A stretch of 64,000 bases of DNA, from assembly GCA_963522145.1 (NCBI GenBank), contig CAUQXI010000015.1:20696-84695 (forward strand). The letters run 5' to 3'. The notes under the pieces are model-generated. The model ran no database searches. It was given only the letters and a program-made list of their open reading frames with translations, and was not told the DNA's origin. The translations under genes and the position numbers were made by a program. Position 1 is the stretch's first letter; each line of letters opens with the position of its first letter. Below are positions 51,150-60,618 of the stretch, piece after piece. Origin of the DNA: Mesorhizobium_B sp963522145. GTDB taxonomy: Bacteria > Pseudomonadota > Alphaproteobacteria > Rhizobiales > Rhizobiaceae.

Positions 51150-53452
51150 TGACCGAATCTCCTGCCTCGGGAGTTGCCGACCGAGGCCCGCTGCCGGGCC
51201 TTGCCTCGTACCGCCTTGTGGAAACTGCGTTGGTTGCGGGCTGTTCCCTTCGGCTCGCTCAATACCTCGAAGCGCATGGCGCCGGCGATGGGGGCGACCT
51301 CCACAAGGCGGACCTCGACGGGATCGGCAAGCTGGAATGCGCTTCCCGTGCGCTGGCCCACCAGAGCGCGCGACGCTTCATCGAACAGGTAATACTCATC
51401 TCCCAGCGAGGAGACAGGCACGAAGCCGTCCGCGCCATATTGCGGAAGCTGCACGAACAGCCCCGACTTGGTGACGCCTGAGATCCGCCCCGCGAAGGTT
51501 TCACCGAGACGGCTGGAAAGATGGCTCGCCACCAGCCGGTCCACGGTATCGCGCTCGGCGGCCATGGCGCGGCGCTCGGCTGCAGAGATCAGGGTGGAGA
51601 TTTCCTCCAGCCGCGCTTCATCTTCCCGCCGCAGGCCATCGCTGCCGAAGCTTAAGGCGGAGATCAGCGCCCGGTGAACCAGCAGGTCCGAATAACGGCG
51701 GATGGGCGAGGTGAAATGCGCGTAGTGCTGAAGGTTGAGGCCGAAATGGCCGATATTCGCGGGCGAATAGGCAGCCTGGCTTTGCGAGCGCAGCACAACC
51801 TCGTTGGTCAACTGCTCGGTCGCGCTGCCCCGGACACGCTCCAGAATCCCGTTGAACTGCGCCGGGCGGAGCGATGGCCCGCGCGCCAGCGACATGCCGA
51901 TCGTTTGCAGATACTCCCGCAGCGATTCCTGCTTCGCGAGCGAGGGCGCGTCATGCACGCGATACACCAGCGCCTGCCTCTTCGCTTCCAGGGTCTCCGC
52001 CGCTGCGACATTCGCCTGGATCATCATCTCCTCGATCAGGCGATGGGCCTCCAGCCGTTCGGGCACCACCACGCGATCGACCGATCCGTCCGGCTTGAGA
52101 AGGATCTTACGCTCCGGCAGGTCGAGATCGAGGGGCTGTCGCGCATCGCGGCCGCGCGCGAGGATGCGGTAGGCTTCCCACAACGGGCGGAGGATCGTGT
52201 CGAGGATAGGCGCAGTCGCCTCGTCTGGCTGGCCGTCGATCGCCGCCTGAGCCTGAGGGTAGGAAAGACGCGCCGCGGAGCGCATGGTGATGCGATGGAA
52301 GCTGTGCCGGCGCTTGCGCCCATCGGCGGAGAACACCATGCGCACGGCGAGGGCAGGGCGGTCCACGCCTTGCCGCAACGAGCAAAGATCGTTGGAGATG
52401 CGCTCGGGCAGCATGGGAACGACGCGGTCCGGGAAATAAACGGAGTTTCCGCGCTTCAACGCCTCGCTGTCGAGAGCCGAACCGGGCCGCACATAGGCCG
52501 CGACATCGGCGATCGCGACCGTGACCACCATGCCGCCGGGGTTCTTCTCGTCGGCGTCGGGCTCTGCATGAACCGCGTCGTCATGGTCCTTTGCATCGGC
52601 AGGGTCGATGGTGACCAGCGGCAGGGCACGCCATTCTTCGCGGCCGCCAAGCCCCGCGGGTTGCACGGCCTCAGCCTCATCGATCACGGCCGACGGGAAG
52701 CGGTAGGGAATGCCATGCTCGTGAAGCGCGATCAGCGAAACGGCCTTTTCGCTTTCGACTGAGCCGACCACCGACAGAACGCGGGCAAAAGGCAGCCCGA
52801 GGCGCGATGACCGCTGCGCTTCGGCCTCGACGAGGTCGCCGGGAATCGCGCCGTTAAGCTGATCGGCCTCGATCAGCATCTCGCTTTGGCGGCGTTGCGT
52901 CGGTTCGAGTCGGTAGCTGCCGTCAGCGGCCGCGCGCACGACGCCGAGCAGGGCCTCCTCGCGCTTGTTCAGGAGCTTTACGGCGCGGGCTGTCCAGGCC
53001 GGACCGTTATCTTCCGAGCGGTTGCGGAAAATCTTTGCCAGCACGCGATCGCCGACGCCGGGCGCCGGGCCACGCCCGTCCCGTGGCACGCCGAGAGCGA
53101 CCACCGCATCATCGGCTTCTCCGCCCTCCGGTCGAGCAAGAAGCCGGCCGCTGTTGTCACGGCCGAAGATCACCAGAGTCGCGAGAGGAGGCAGATCGCC
53201 TGGCCGTGACAAACGCTTGCGTCGCCCGGCTATGGCTCCCGCCTCTTCCATGGCTTGGAGCTGTTCCTTCAGCCAGATGCGATCCGAGCCTTTCAGCCCA
53301 AAGGCGCGGGCAATCTCGCGCTTTCCGACCTGGTCCGGATTCTCGGTGATGAAGCGGAGGATTTCCTCCTGGGACGGCAGAAAGCTCTCGCCAGCACCTC
53401 CGGCCTTGCCGGAAGCGCGCGAGCGCCCACTATTTGCCATCCGTTTCGCCAC
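51146..53452 (-). CDS. rnr: Ribonuclease R
   Basis: 3'-5' exoribonuclease for structured and defective RNA. The 768-residue protein has an N-terminal HTH/cold-shock region, the RNB catalytic core (TIDPADAKDHDDAVHAEPD), and a C-terminal S1 domain (RISGVTKSGLFVQLP, DGFVPVSSLGDEYY). The start is GTG at 53452, one base after the topA stop, with AAGGA 12 bases upstream; ATG at 53440 is an alternative. Confidence 0.95.
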   Translation of the reverse strand: MAKRMANSGRSRASGKAGGAGESFLPSQEEILRFITENPDQVGKREIARAFGLKGSDRIWLKEQLQAMEEAGAIAGRRKRLSRPGDLPPLATLVIFGRDNSGRLLARPEGGEADDAVVALGVPRDGRGPAPGVGDRVLAKIFRNRSEDNGPAWTARAVKLLNKREEALLGVVRAAADGSYRLEPTQRRQSEMLIEADQLNGAIPGDLVEAEAQRSSRLGLPFARVLSVVGSVESEKAVSLIALHEHGIPYRFPSAVIDEAEAVQPAGLGGREEWRALPLVTIDPADAKDHDDAVHAEPDADEKNPGGMVVTVAIADVAAYVRPGSALDSEALKRGNSVYFPDRVVPMLPERISNDLCSLRQGVDRPALAVRMVFSADGRKRRHSFHRITMRSAARLSYPQAQAAIDGQPDEATAPILDTILRPLWEAYRILARGRDARQPLDLDLPERKILLKPDGSVDRVVVPERLEAHRLIEEMMIQANVAAAETLEAKRQALVYRVHDAPSLAKQESLREYLQTIGMSLARGPSLRPAQFNGILERVRGSATEQLTNEVVLRSQSQAAYSPANIGHFGLNLQHYAHFTSPIRRYSDLLVHRALISALSFGSDGLRREDEARLEEISTLISAAERRAMAAERDTVDRLVASHLSSRLGETFAGRISGVTKSGLFVQLPQYGADGFVPVSSLGDEYYLFDEASRALVGQRTGSAFQLADPVEVRLVEVAPIAGAMRFEVLSEPKGTARNQRSFHKAVRGKARQRASVGNSRGRRFGQ

Positions 53453-53453
53453 G

Positions 53454-56099
53454 TCAGGCAGTTTCCTTTTTCTTTGCCGTCTTGCGTGCCGGCTTTGCAG
53501 CGGCGGAAGCGGTTGACGCCTTCTTGCGCGCGGCCGGCTTCGCGGCAGCCTTCTTCGCAGGAGCTCGCTTTGCCGCCTTTGCGGGCTTGCCGCTGCGCTC
53601 GGCCAGGAGTGCCAGCGCCTCCTCCATTGTCACCGAGCCGGGATCCTTGCCCTTGGGAAGAGTGGCATTGACCTTGCCGTGGTTCACATAGGCGCCATAG
53701 CGGCCTTCGCGCACGGTGACGGGACCACCGCTCGGATGGTCACCGAGTTGCGCGAGAGCGGCTGCTGCCGCTCCGCGACCGGCGCCTCCCTTGGCTTTCT
53801 TTTCTGCGAGCAGGGACACGGCGCGGTTTGCGCCGACCGTGAAAACATCCTCCACGGTTTCGAGATTCGCGTAGGAGCCGTCATGCAGCAGGAAGGGACC
53901 GTAGCGGCCGATGCCGGCAGAGATCATCTTGCCGGTTTCGGGATGGGCGCCGATGTCACGCGGCAGGTTCAGGAGGGCCAGCGCCTTTTCGTGGTCGATC
54001 GAAGCGGGCGTCCATCCACGCGGAAGGCTTGAGCGCTTCGCTTCCTTGCCGTCGCCGCGCTGGACATAAGGGCCGAAACGTCCGCTGCGCAGCGTGATCT
54101 CTTCACTCGTGTAGGGATCATTGCCCAGCACCTTGGTCCCGTCACCCTCGGCGCCACTTTCACCGCTGCCATCGGCACCTTCGCCAAGCTGGCGGGTGAA
54201 GCTGCAATCGGGATAGTTCGAGCATCCGACGAATGCGCCGTATTTTCCGAGCTTGAGCGACAACGCGCCATTGCCGCATTTTGGGCAGGTGCGCGGGTTC
54301 GAGCCGTCCTCCCGCGGAGGGAAGGCCAGCGGCGCCAGTTCCTCGTTCAACGCATCGAGCACGTCGGTGACGCGAAGCTCCTTGATGTCACCGACGGCCG
54401 CGGAGAAGTCGCGCCAGAAATCTCGCAGAACTTCCTTCCAGGACAGCTTGCCGTCGGAAATCTCGTCGAGCTTTTCCTCCAGCGCCGCCGTGAAGTCGTA
54501 TTCGACGTAGCGCTCGAAGAAGCTTTCAAGGAAAGCGGTCACCAGGCGGCCCTTGGACTGGGGCAGCAGCCTGCGCTTGTCGATCGTCACATAGTCGCGG
54601 TCTTCGAGCGTTTTCAGCGTGGCCGCATAGGTGGAGGGACGACCTATGCCGAGCTCCTCCATCTTCTTGATGAGCGAAGCCTCCGAATAACGCGGGGGCG
54701 GCTCTGTCGTGTGCTGTGTCGCCTCGATCTTCTCCCGTGCAAGCTGCTCGTTCGGCCTGATCTCGGGCAGACGGCGATTCTCCTCGTCCTCGGAGTCCTC
54801 GTCGCGCTGATCGGTGTAGGCGGCGATGAACCCGTCGAAGCGGATCACCGAGCCCACTGCGCGAAGCGTGGCGGTCCGGGATCCGTTTCGCGCGTCGACC
54901 TCCACCGTGGTGCGCTCGATTTCCGCGGGCTGCATCTGGCTTGCGATCGCACGCTTCCAGATCAATTCGTAGAGCCGGGCCTGATCGCTCTCCAGGAACT
55001 TGCGCACAGAAGCGGGCGTGCGGGCGAACTCGGTAGGCCGGATCGCCTCATGCGCTTCCTGCGCGTTCTTCGCCTTTGCGGAGTAGTAGCGCGGTTTTTC
55101 CGGCAGGTAGTTCGTGCCGAACTCCTTGCCGATCACTTGGCGCGCCGCCGTCAGCGCTTCCGGCGCCATCTGCACGCCGTCCGTTCGCATATAGGTGATC
55201 AGGCCCGCCGTTTCTCCGCCGATATCGACGCCTTCGTAAAGCCGCTGCGCCACCTGCATGGTGCGGCTCGCGGAGAAGCCGAGCCGCGAGGAGGCGGCCT
55301 GCTGCAGCGTTGAGGTGGTGAACGGAGGAGCGGGGTTGCGCTTGGTCGGCCTGGCTTCAACCGAGCTCGCGGAAAAGCTCGCACCTTCCAGCATCGTCTT
55401 GATGTCGGAGGCCTGCGCCTCGTTCTTGATGTCGAGTTTCTGGAGCTTGCGGCCTTCAAAGGCGGTCAGGCGCGCAAGGAACCCGTCCTTGCGCGGGGTT
55501 TGAAGCTGAGCGGCAACCTGCCAGTATTCCTCGCGAACGAAGCGCTCGATCTCAGCCTCGCGATCGCAGACGAGGCGGAGCGCCACCGACTGCACCCGGC
55601 CAGCCGAGCGGGTTCCGGGCAGCTTGCGCCAAAGAACGGGCGAGAGCGTGAAGCCGACGAGATAATCAAGCGCCCGGCGCGCGAGATAGGCGTCTACCAG
55701 CGGCGCATCGATCTCACGGGGATTGGCCATTGCATCCAGCACGGACTGTTTCGTGATGGCGTTGAACACCACGCGCCGCACCGGCTTGTCCTTCAACACG
55801 CGCTTCTGGCGCAGAACTTCCAGCACATGCCACGAGATCGCTTCGCCCTCACGATCCGGGTCGGTGGCAAGGATCAGCCCGTCGGCTTCCTTCATCGCAT
55901 TCGCGATATCCGACAGCCGCTTGGCCGAAGGCGAATCGACCTCCCACGACATGGCGAAATCCTCGTCAGGGCGAACCGAGCCGTCCTTCGCAGGAAGATC
56001 GCGCACGTGGCCGAAGGAGGCGAGAACACGATAATCGCGGCCGAGATATTTGTTGATCGTTTTCGCCTTGGCCGGCGATTCGACGACGACGACGTCCAT
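53454..56099 (-). CDS. topA: DNA topoisomerase I
   Basis: Relaxes negative supercoils. The 881-residue protein has the Toprim start MDVVVVESPAKAKTINKYLG, TDPDREGEAISWHVLE, the active-site Tyr in ITYMRTDG, C-terminal zinc-finger CPKCGNGALSL with later CSNYPDC, and several topo-C repeats (GRFGPYVQRG, GRYGPFLLHDG, GRYGAYVNHG). The tail of about 45 residues is almost only Ala, Lys, Pro and Arg. Start ATG at 56099 chosen to match the family. Confidence 0.97.
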   Translation of the reverse strand: MDVVVVESPAKAKTINKYLGRDYRVLASFGHVRDLPAKDGSVRPDEDFAMSWEVDSPSAKRLSDIANAMKEADGLILATDPDREGEAISWHVLEVLRQKRVLKDKPVRRVVFNAITKQSVLDAMANPREIDAPLVDAYLARRALDYLVGFTLSPVLWRKLPGTRSAGRVQSVALRLVCDREAEIERFVREEYWQVAAQLQTPRKDGFLARLTAFEGRKLQKLDIKNEAQASDIKTMLEGASFSASSVEARPTKRNPAPPFTTSTLQQAASSRLGFSASRTMQVAQRLYEGVDIGGETAGLITYMRTDGVQMAPEALTAARQVIGKEFGTNYLPEKPRYYSAKAKNAQEAHEAIRPTEFARTPASVRKFLESDQARLYELIWKRAIASQMQPAEIERTTVEVDARNGSRTATLRAVGSVIRFDGFIAAYTDQRDEDSEDEENRRLPEIRPNEQLAREKIEATQHTTEPPPRYSEASLIKKMEELGIGRPSTYAATLKTLEDRDYVTIDKRRLLPQSKGRLVTAFLESFFERYVEYDFTAALEEKLDEISDGKLSWKEVLRDFWRDFSAAVGDIKELRVTDVLDALNEELAPLAFPPREDGSNPRTCPKCGNGALSLKLGKYGAFVGCSNYPDCSFTRQLGEGADGSGESGAEGDGTKVLGNDPYTSEEITLRSGRFGPYVQRGDGKEAKRSSLPRGWTPASIDHEKALALLNLPRDIGAHPETGKMISAGIGRYGPFLLHDGSYANLETVEDVFTVGANRAVSLLAEKKAKGGAGRGAAAAALAQLGDHPSGGPVTVREGRYGAYVNHGKVNATLPKGKDPGSVTMEEALALLAERSGKPAKAAKRAPAKKAAAKPAARKKASTASAAAKPARKTAKKKETA

Positions 56100-56376
56100 G
56101 AGTGCCTGTGCTTTCGGGATGAAGATGTTTGCGCGAGGGCAGGCCGCGCCGGTCGGAACCGTCAAATGGCCGTGGGAGGCAGCGCGGTCAAGGGTGCTCG
56201 CCGAGGGCGCATGCTGCAGCTGCTGCTCCCGGCCAGGAATTTACGTGAGTCCCGCTTGCGGAAACTGCAATAATAAGTTGTATCTAAGTGGAAGCCTCTA
56301 CCTATGCGATCGCACGGAAGTTGCGAACGTTAGGAGACAGGCAGCAGCCAGACGGACGCGGGGGGCGTGATCGAGG
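56100..56376. other. gap upstream of topA and of the small plus-strand gene
   Basis: This 277-base stretch includes an AT-rich segment (56264-56285, with AATAATAAG) in an otherwise GC-rich region, which probably holds promoters for topA (leftward) and the small gene (rightward). No RNA gene or clear box pair was found. Confidence 0.4.
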
Positions 56377-56580
56377 ATGAGCCGACCTTATCTGAAACAG
56401 CGGACGGAAGCACTCGACTATATACAATCGATGCTGGGCCAGCTACGCATCATGGCAAAGGCCGAGCGGCACGACATGCTCGCCTACCTCATCGAGATGG
56501 CCTACGTGGAAAGCAGTGACATCATCCGCGGCGAGCGGTCGTCACATGTCGAGCGCGACAAGGGAAACAGCGCCGCCTGA
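56377..56580 (+). CDS. Small conserved-looking hypothetical protein
   Basis: A 67-residue cytoplasmic protein: MSRPYLKQRTEALDYIQSML then LRIMAKAERHDMLAYLIEMAYVESSDI, mostly helical. I recognise no named domain, but similar short proteins sit near dprA/topA in rhizobia. GAGG lies right before the ATG, closer than usual. Its last 39 bases overlap the 3' end of dprA on the opposite strand. Confidence 0.6.
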   Translation: MSRPYLKQRTEALDYIQSMLGQLRIMAKAERHDMLAYLIEMAYVESSDIIRGERSSHVERDKGNSAA

Positions 56581-57678
56581 ATGGCGCTCGAGACGTCCGG
56601 CAAGGTCGAGTTCGAGAAGGACGAGCATTATCTCCGATAGCCCCAGGCCTGTATGGGCAGCGATCTCGTCTGTTGAAACGGGTGTCGGTCCCAACGCCTC
56701 GACCACCCGGCTTCGATCGGTGTCCGTCATCGGCGACGCAGCGGGTGCTTCGGATGTCTCGGCAAAAGCTGAGACCGGTTGAATGATGTCGCGGCCGCCG
56801 AGGAGCGGCGTCAAGCCTTCGATCACGTCCGACGCTTCGGTGACAATGGTCGCCCCGTCCTTCAAGAGCCTGTTGGCGCCGGCTGCGCGCGGGTCCAGCG
56901 GCGAGCCGGGAACGGCGAAGACGAGCCGCCCCATCTCGCCGGCCAGCCGCGCACTGATGAGCGAGCCCGACCGCATCGCGGCTTCAACCACCACCAGCCC
57001 GAGCGACATGCCGGCGATGATGCGGTTGCGACGCGGGAAATCCTGCGCGCGGGGCTCCCAGCCCCAAGGCATCTCGGAAATCACCGCGCCGCCTTCATTT
57101 GCGATGCGGCGGTAGAGCGGGATATTTTCATTGGGGTAGGGACGATCGATACCGCCGGCGAGCACGGCCACCGTGCCGGTTTGGAGGGCGCCGGTGTGCG
57201 CTGCCGCGTCGATGCCGCGCGCCAGCCCGGAAACAACGCTCAATCCGCCGCTGCCGAGTTCTGCGGCAAGCAGGCGCGCCATGCGCGTGCCCGCCGCCGA
57301 AGCGTTGCGGGCACCTACGATGGCCACCGGCGGTTTCGCAAAGATCGCAGCATCCCCCCAAACCGAGATCAAAGGCGGCGGGCAGTCGACCTTTCGGAGG
57401 AATTGCGGGTAATCCGGCTCCATGTGGGCAACGATAAGTGCGCCGAAGGCCGCTGCCGTCGCCAGCTCACGCTCGACATCCGAAGGACTCGGAATGCGGA
57501 CTGTGGTGCGTGCCGACCGCAGGAGGTCCGGCAAGGCATCCAGAGCCTGTTCCGCCGTGCCGAATCGCTGCAGGAGTCCATGGAACGTCGCCGGACCGAC
57601 GCGCGGCGTTCGAATCAACCGCAGCCAGTCGAGCCGCTCGCGATCCGACAGGGTTGCCGGGAAAGTTGCGCTCGTCAC
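56542..57678 (-). CDS. dprA: DNA processing protein DprA (Smf)
   Basis: DprA loads RecA on incoming ssDNA during transformation. The 378-residue protein has an N-terminal helical part (LIRTPRVGPATFHGLL), the Rossmann DprA core (VAIVGARNASAAGTRMARLLAAELG, SGLARGIDAAAHTGAL, FPRRNRIIAGMSLGLVVVEAAMRSGSL, FAVPGSPLDPRAAGANRLLKDGA) and a C-terminal winged-helix domain (DTDRSRVVEALGPTPVSTDEIA). Start GTG at 57678 overlaps plsY's stop (GTGA). Other competence genes are not nearby. Confidence 0.92.
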   Translation of the reverse strand: MTSATFPATLSDRERLDWLRLIRTPRVGPATFHGLLQRFGTAEQALDALPDLLRSARTTVRIPSPSDVERELATAAAFGALIVAHMEPDYPQFLRKVDCPPPLISVWGDAAIFAKPPVAIVGARNASAAGTRMARLLAAELGSGGLSVVSGLARGIDAAAHTGALQTGTVAVLAGGIDRPYPNENIPLYRRIANEGGAVISEMPWGWEPRAQDFPRRNRIIAGMSLGLVVVEAAMRSGSLISARLAGEMGRLVFAVPGSPLDPRAAGANRLLKDGATIVTEASDVIEGLTPLLGGRDIIQPVSAFAETSEAPAASPMTDTDRSRVVEALGPTPVSTDEIAAHTGLGLSEIMLVLLELDLAGRLERHSGGAVSLVALDM

Positions 57679-58274
57679 GCTTTCGCGCCGATCCGCGACT
57701 CGGTTCCGGCCACAAGCCGCGCGATGTTCGCGCGGTGCTTTGCGATCACGATGACGCTCATCAGGGCGAGGGCCAGCGCTACGGCTGGTGGTGCGAAGTA
57801 TAAGGCGACGATCGGTGCGGCGATCACGCCGACGAGGGCCGCGAGCGACGAATAGCGCGATGCTACTGCCACGATCATCCATGCCACTGCGAAGGCGAGC
57901 GCGCCTTGCCAGCACAGAGCGATCGCCACACCCAGATAGGTCGCGACGCCCTTTCCACCGCGGAAGCCGAGCCACACCGGAAATAGGTGGCCAAGGAATG
58001 CCCCGAAGCCCGCAGCAAGGCCGAGTTCGGGGCCATAGGAAGACGCGGCCCACACCGCCAAGGTGCCTTTCAGCGCGTCGAGCAGGAGAGTGAGCGCCGC
58101 AAGCCCCTTGTGTCCGGTGCGCAGCACATTGGTTGCGCCGATATTGCCGGAGCCGAGGCGGCGCACATCGCCCAGCCCGGCTGCGCTTGTGACAAGGAGG
58201 CCGAAAGGGATCGAGCCGAGCAGATAGCCGAAGAGCAGTGCCGCGATCAGAAAGGGCCAGCTGAGATCAGCCAT
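57675..58274 (-). CDS. plsY: Acyl-phosphate:glycerol-3-phosphate acyltransferase
   Basis: Inner-membrane enzyme making lysophosphatidic acid from acyl-phosphate. The 199-residue protein has about five spans and the three PlsY motifs: GSIPFGLL, SGNIGATNVLRT and FRGGKGVATYLGV. Between pyrC' (12 bases upstream) and dprA (4-base overlap). Confidence 0.96.
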   Translation of the reverse strand: MADLSWPFLIAALLFGYLLGSIPFGLLVTSAAGLGDVRRLGSGNIGATNVLRTGHKGLAALTLLLDALKGTLAVWAASSYGPELGLAAGFGAFLGHLFPVWLGFRGGKGVATYLGVAIALCWQGALAFAVAWMIVAVASRYSSLAALVGVIAAPIVALYFAPPAVALALALMSVIVIAKHRANIARLVAGTESRIGAKA

Positions 58275-58286
58275 CTGTTTTCCTTC

Positions 58287-59573
58287 TCAGGCCTCGAACA
58301 CCGTGTTGCCCGCCACCAGCGTGCGGAGAACGCGGCCTTGCATCCGCGCGCCTTCATAGCAGGTGTTCTTGGAGCGCGACCGGATATCATTTTCCCGGAC
58401 GATCCAAGGCTCGTCCAGATCGACCAGAACGAGGTCTGCTGGCGCGCCAGCCTTCAGGGTTCCGCCCTCTAGGCCGAATCGTTTGGCCGGAGCATGGGTC
58501 AAGGCGTCGATCACGCGAAGCAGAGGCACATCGCCCGAATGGTAGAGGCGCAGCGCGGCCGCGAGCAATGTTTCGAGGCCGATCGCGCCAGGCGCCGCAT
58601 CGGCAAACGGAAGGCGCTTGGTGTCGACGTCCTGCGGGTCATGGCATGACACAAGCATGTCGAGCGTGCCGTCCTTGAGCGCCTCGACCATCGCGAGGCG
58701 GTCTTCCTCGGCGCGCAGCGGCGGTTCCAGCTTGAAGAATGTCCGATATTCGCCGACATCGTGCTCGTTGAGCGTGAGGCTTGCGATTGCGGCTCCCGAC
58801 GTCACCTTGGAGTTCTGATCCTTTGCGCGAGCCACCGCTTCCACCGAGAGCGCGGTTGAAATCTTTGCCGCGTGGTACTTCGCGCCGGTCAGCCGCGCGA
58901 GCGCGAGGTCTCGCTCTAACGGGATGAGTTCAGCCTCGCGCGCGATACCGGGAAGGCCGAGCCACGTGCCGAAAAGCCCTTCATTCATGACGCCGTTCGC
59001 GGCAAGCTCGTGATCGGATGTCGCATGGGCGATGACCGCATCGAAATCGCGCGCATAGGTCATTGCGCGGCGCATGACGAGCGGGCTGGCGATGGTGTGC
59101 CGGCCATCGCTGAAGGCGACAGCTCCTGCCTGGCGCAGCAGCCCGAACTCCGTGAGTTCCGCGCCGGCCAGTTTCTTGGTGATGGCTGCCGCCGGAAAAA
59201 TCCGAACGGCCGCATTGTCGCGCGCCGCGCGGAAGACGAATTCCACGAGCGCGACATCGTCGATCGCCGGCTCCGTTTCGGGCATCATCACCAGAGAGGT
59301 GACCCCGCCAGCCGCCGCAGCCAGACCGGCGGAAGCGATCGTTTCGCGATGTTCGCCGCCGGGCTCGCCGATAGAGACGCAGGTGTCGACCAGCCCGGGA
59401 AGGATCGCGCGACCAGCACAGTCGATGCGCTGCGCGCCGTCGGGAACCCCCTGGTTCATGACCGCAGCGCCGGCGGCAAGGATGCGTCCGTCGCTCACCA
59501 GAAGCGTGCCGACCTCATCCAGTCCGCGTGACGGATCGACAATGCGCGCGCGCTCGAAGGCCACCGCGCTCAT
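58287..59573 (-). CDS. Dihydroorotase-like protein PyrC' without the HxH metal motif
   Basis: A 428-residue amidohydrolase-fold protein next to pyrB. Where active dihydroorotases have DxHxHxRxPG, this reads VDTCVSIGEPGGEHRE, so both first metal-ligand histidines are gone. The rest of the fold is recognisable (VMMPETEPAIDD, DGRHTIASP, VIAHAT, ADLVLVDLDEPWIV). In pseudomonads such a PyrC' is an inactive structural subunit of the ATCase complex; the same role is inferred, with a true pyrC elsewhere. Start ATG overlaps the pyrB stop by four bases. Confidence 0.88.
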   Translation of the reverse strand: MSAVAFERARIVDPSRGLDEVGTLLVSDGRILAAGAAVMNQGVPDGAQRIDCAGRAILPGLVDTCVSIGEPGGEHRETIASAGLAAAAGGVTSLVMMPETEPAIDDVALVEFVFRAARDNAAVRIFPAAAITKKLAGAELTEFGLLRQAGAVAFSDGRHTIASPLVMRRAMTYARDFDAVIAHATSDHELAANGVMNEGLFGTWLGLPGIAREAELIPLERDLALARLTGAKYHAAKISTALSVEAVARAKDQNSKVTSGAAIASLTLNEHDVGEYRTFFKLEPPLRAEEDRLAMVEALKDGTLDMLVSCHDPQDVDTKRLPFADAAPGAIGLETLLAAALRLYHSGDVPLLRVIDALTHAPAKRFGLEGGTLKAGAPADLVLVDLDEPWIVRENDIRSRSKNTCYEGARMQGRVLRTLVAGNTVFEA

Positions 59574-60532
59574 GATGCGTTTCCGTCGTCGCGACGTGGA
59601 TCAAGCAGAGCTTCCATGACGGCCATGCGAACAGCCACGCCCATCTCGACCTGTTCCTGGATCACGCTGTTCGGACCATCGGCAACGGAGGAGGATATCT
59701 CGACGCCGCGGTTCATGGGGCCGGGATGCATGACCAGAACATCCTCTTTGGCGGCTTTGAGTTTCACGCGGTCGAGCCCGAAATAGCGAAAATATTCGCG
59801 AGTGGAGGGGACGAAGCTGCCGGCCATGCGCTCGCGCTGAAGCCGCAGCATCATCACGACATCGGCGTCCTTCAGGCCCTCAGCCATGGAGGTCGTCACT
59901 TCCACACCCATCTGCTCGATCCCGGCAGGAAGCAGGGTCGAGGGCGCGACGATGCGCAGGCGCGCGCCCATCGCACCGAGCAGGATGAGGTTGGAGCGCG
60001 CCACGCGGGAGTGAAGGACGTCACCGCAGATGGCGACCGTCAATCTCGCGAGCCGGCCCTTCGCCCGCCTGATGGTGAGCGCATCGAGCAACGCCTGAGT
60101 CGGGTGTTCGTGCGCGCCGTCGCCTGCATTCACAACCGAGCAGCCCACTTTCTGAGACAGAAGTGCTGCGGCGCCCGCCGCCGCGTGACGAATGATGAGG
60201 ATGTCGGGCCGCATGGCGTTCAGGGTGATGGCCGTGTCGATCAGCGTTTCACCCTTCTTCACCGAAGACGAGGCGACGCTCATATTCATCACGTCCGCCC
60301 CGAGCCGCTTTCCCGCGAGCTCGAACGACGCCTGCGTGCGGGTCGATGCTTCGTAGAATAGGTTGATCTGAGTGCGGCCCCGCAGCGTGCTGCTTTTCTT
60401 TTCCGGCTGGCGCGAGAATGAAACGGCGGCATCGGCCCGGTCGAGCAGAAGTTCGATATCGGCGGGAGAGAGGTCGCGAATGCCCAGCAGATGCCGGTGC
60501 GGATAAAGCGCGAAGGGGGAGGGCTCGGTCAT
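59570..60532 (-). CDS. pyrB: Aspartate carbamoyltransferase catalytic subunit
   Basis: Makes carbamoyl-aspartate in pyrimidine synthesis. The 320-residue protein has the carbamoyl-phosphate loop FYEASTRTQASFELAGKRLGADV, VNAGDGAHEHPTQALLDAL, and MHPGPMNRGVEI. Length and the downstream PyrC' fit the class A holoenzyme (PyrB plus PyrC'). Transcribed with pyrC', plsY and dprA. Confidence 0.97.
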   Translation of the reverse strand: MTEPSPFALYPHRHLLGIRDLSPADIELLLDRADAAVSFSRQPEKKSSTLRGRTQINLFYEASTRTQASFELAGKRLGADVMNMSVASSSVKKGETLIDTAITLNAMRPDILIIRHAAAGAAALLSQKVGCSVVNAGDGAHEHPTQALLDALTIRRAKGRLARLTVAICGDVLHSRVARSNLILLGAMGARLRIVAPSTLLPAGIEQMGVEVTTSMAEGLKDADVVMMLRLQRERMAGSFVPSTREYFRYFGLDRVKLKAAKEDVLVMHPGPMNRGVEISSSVADGPNSVIQEQVEMGVAVRMAVMEALLDPRRDDGNAS

Positions 60533-60618
60533 TGTGCGGAGCTATAGCGCCGCGATGAGCCGGCCCGCAATGAGCCGGCGGAGATGAGGGACGGCTATCC
60601 CCGCTTCTTCCAGAAAGG

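Noticed and set aside
57679..58053. An N-terminal extension of dprA
   Set aside because: It lies entirely within plsY in another frame, and the GTG at 57678 fits the usual 4-base coupling.
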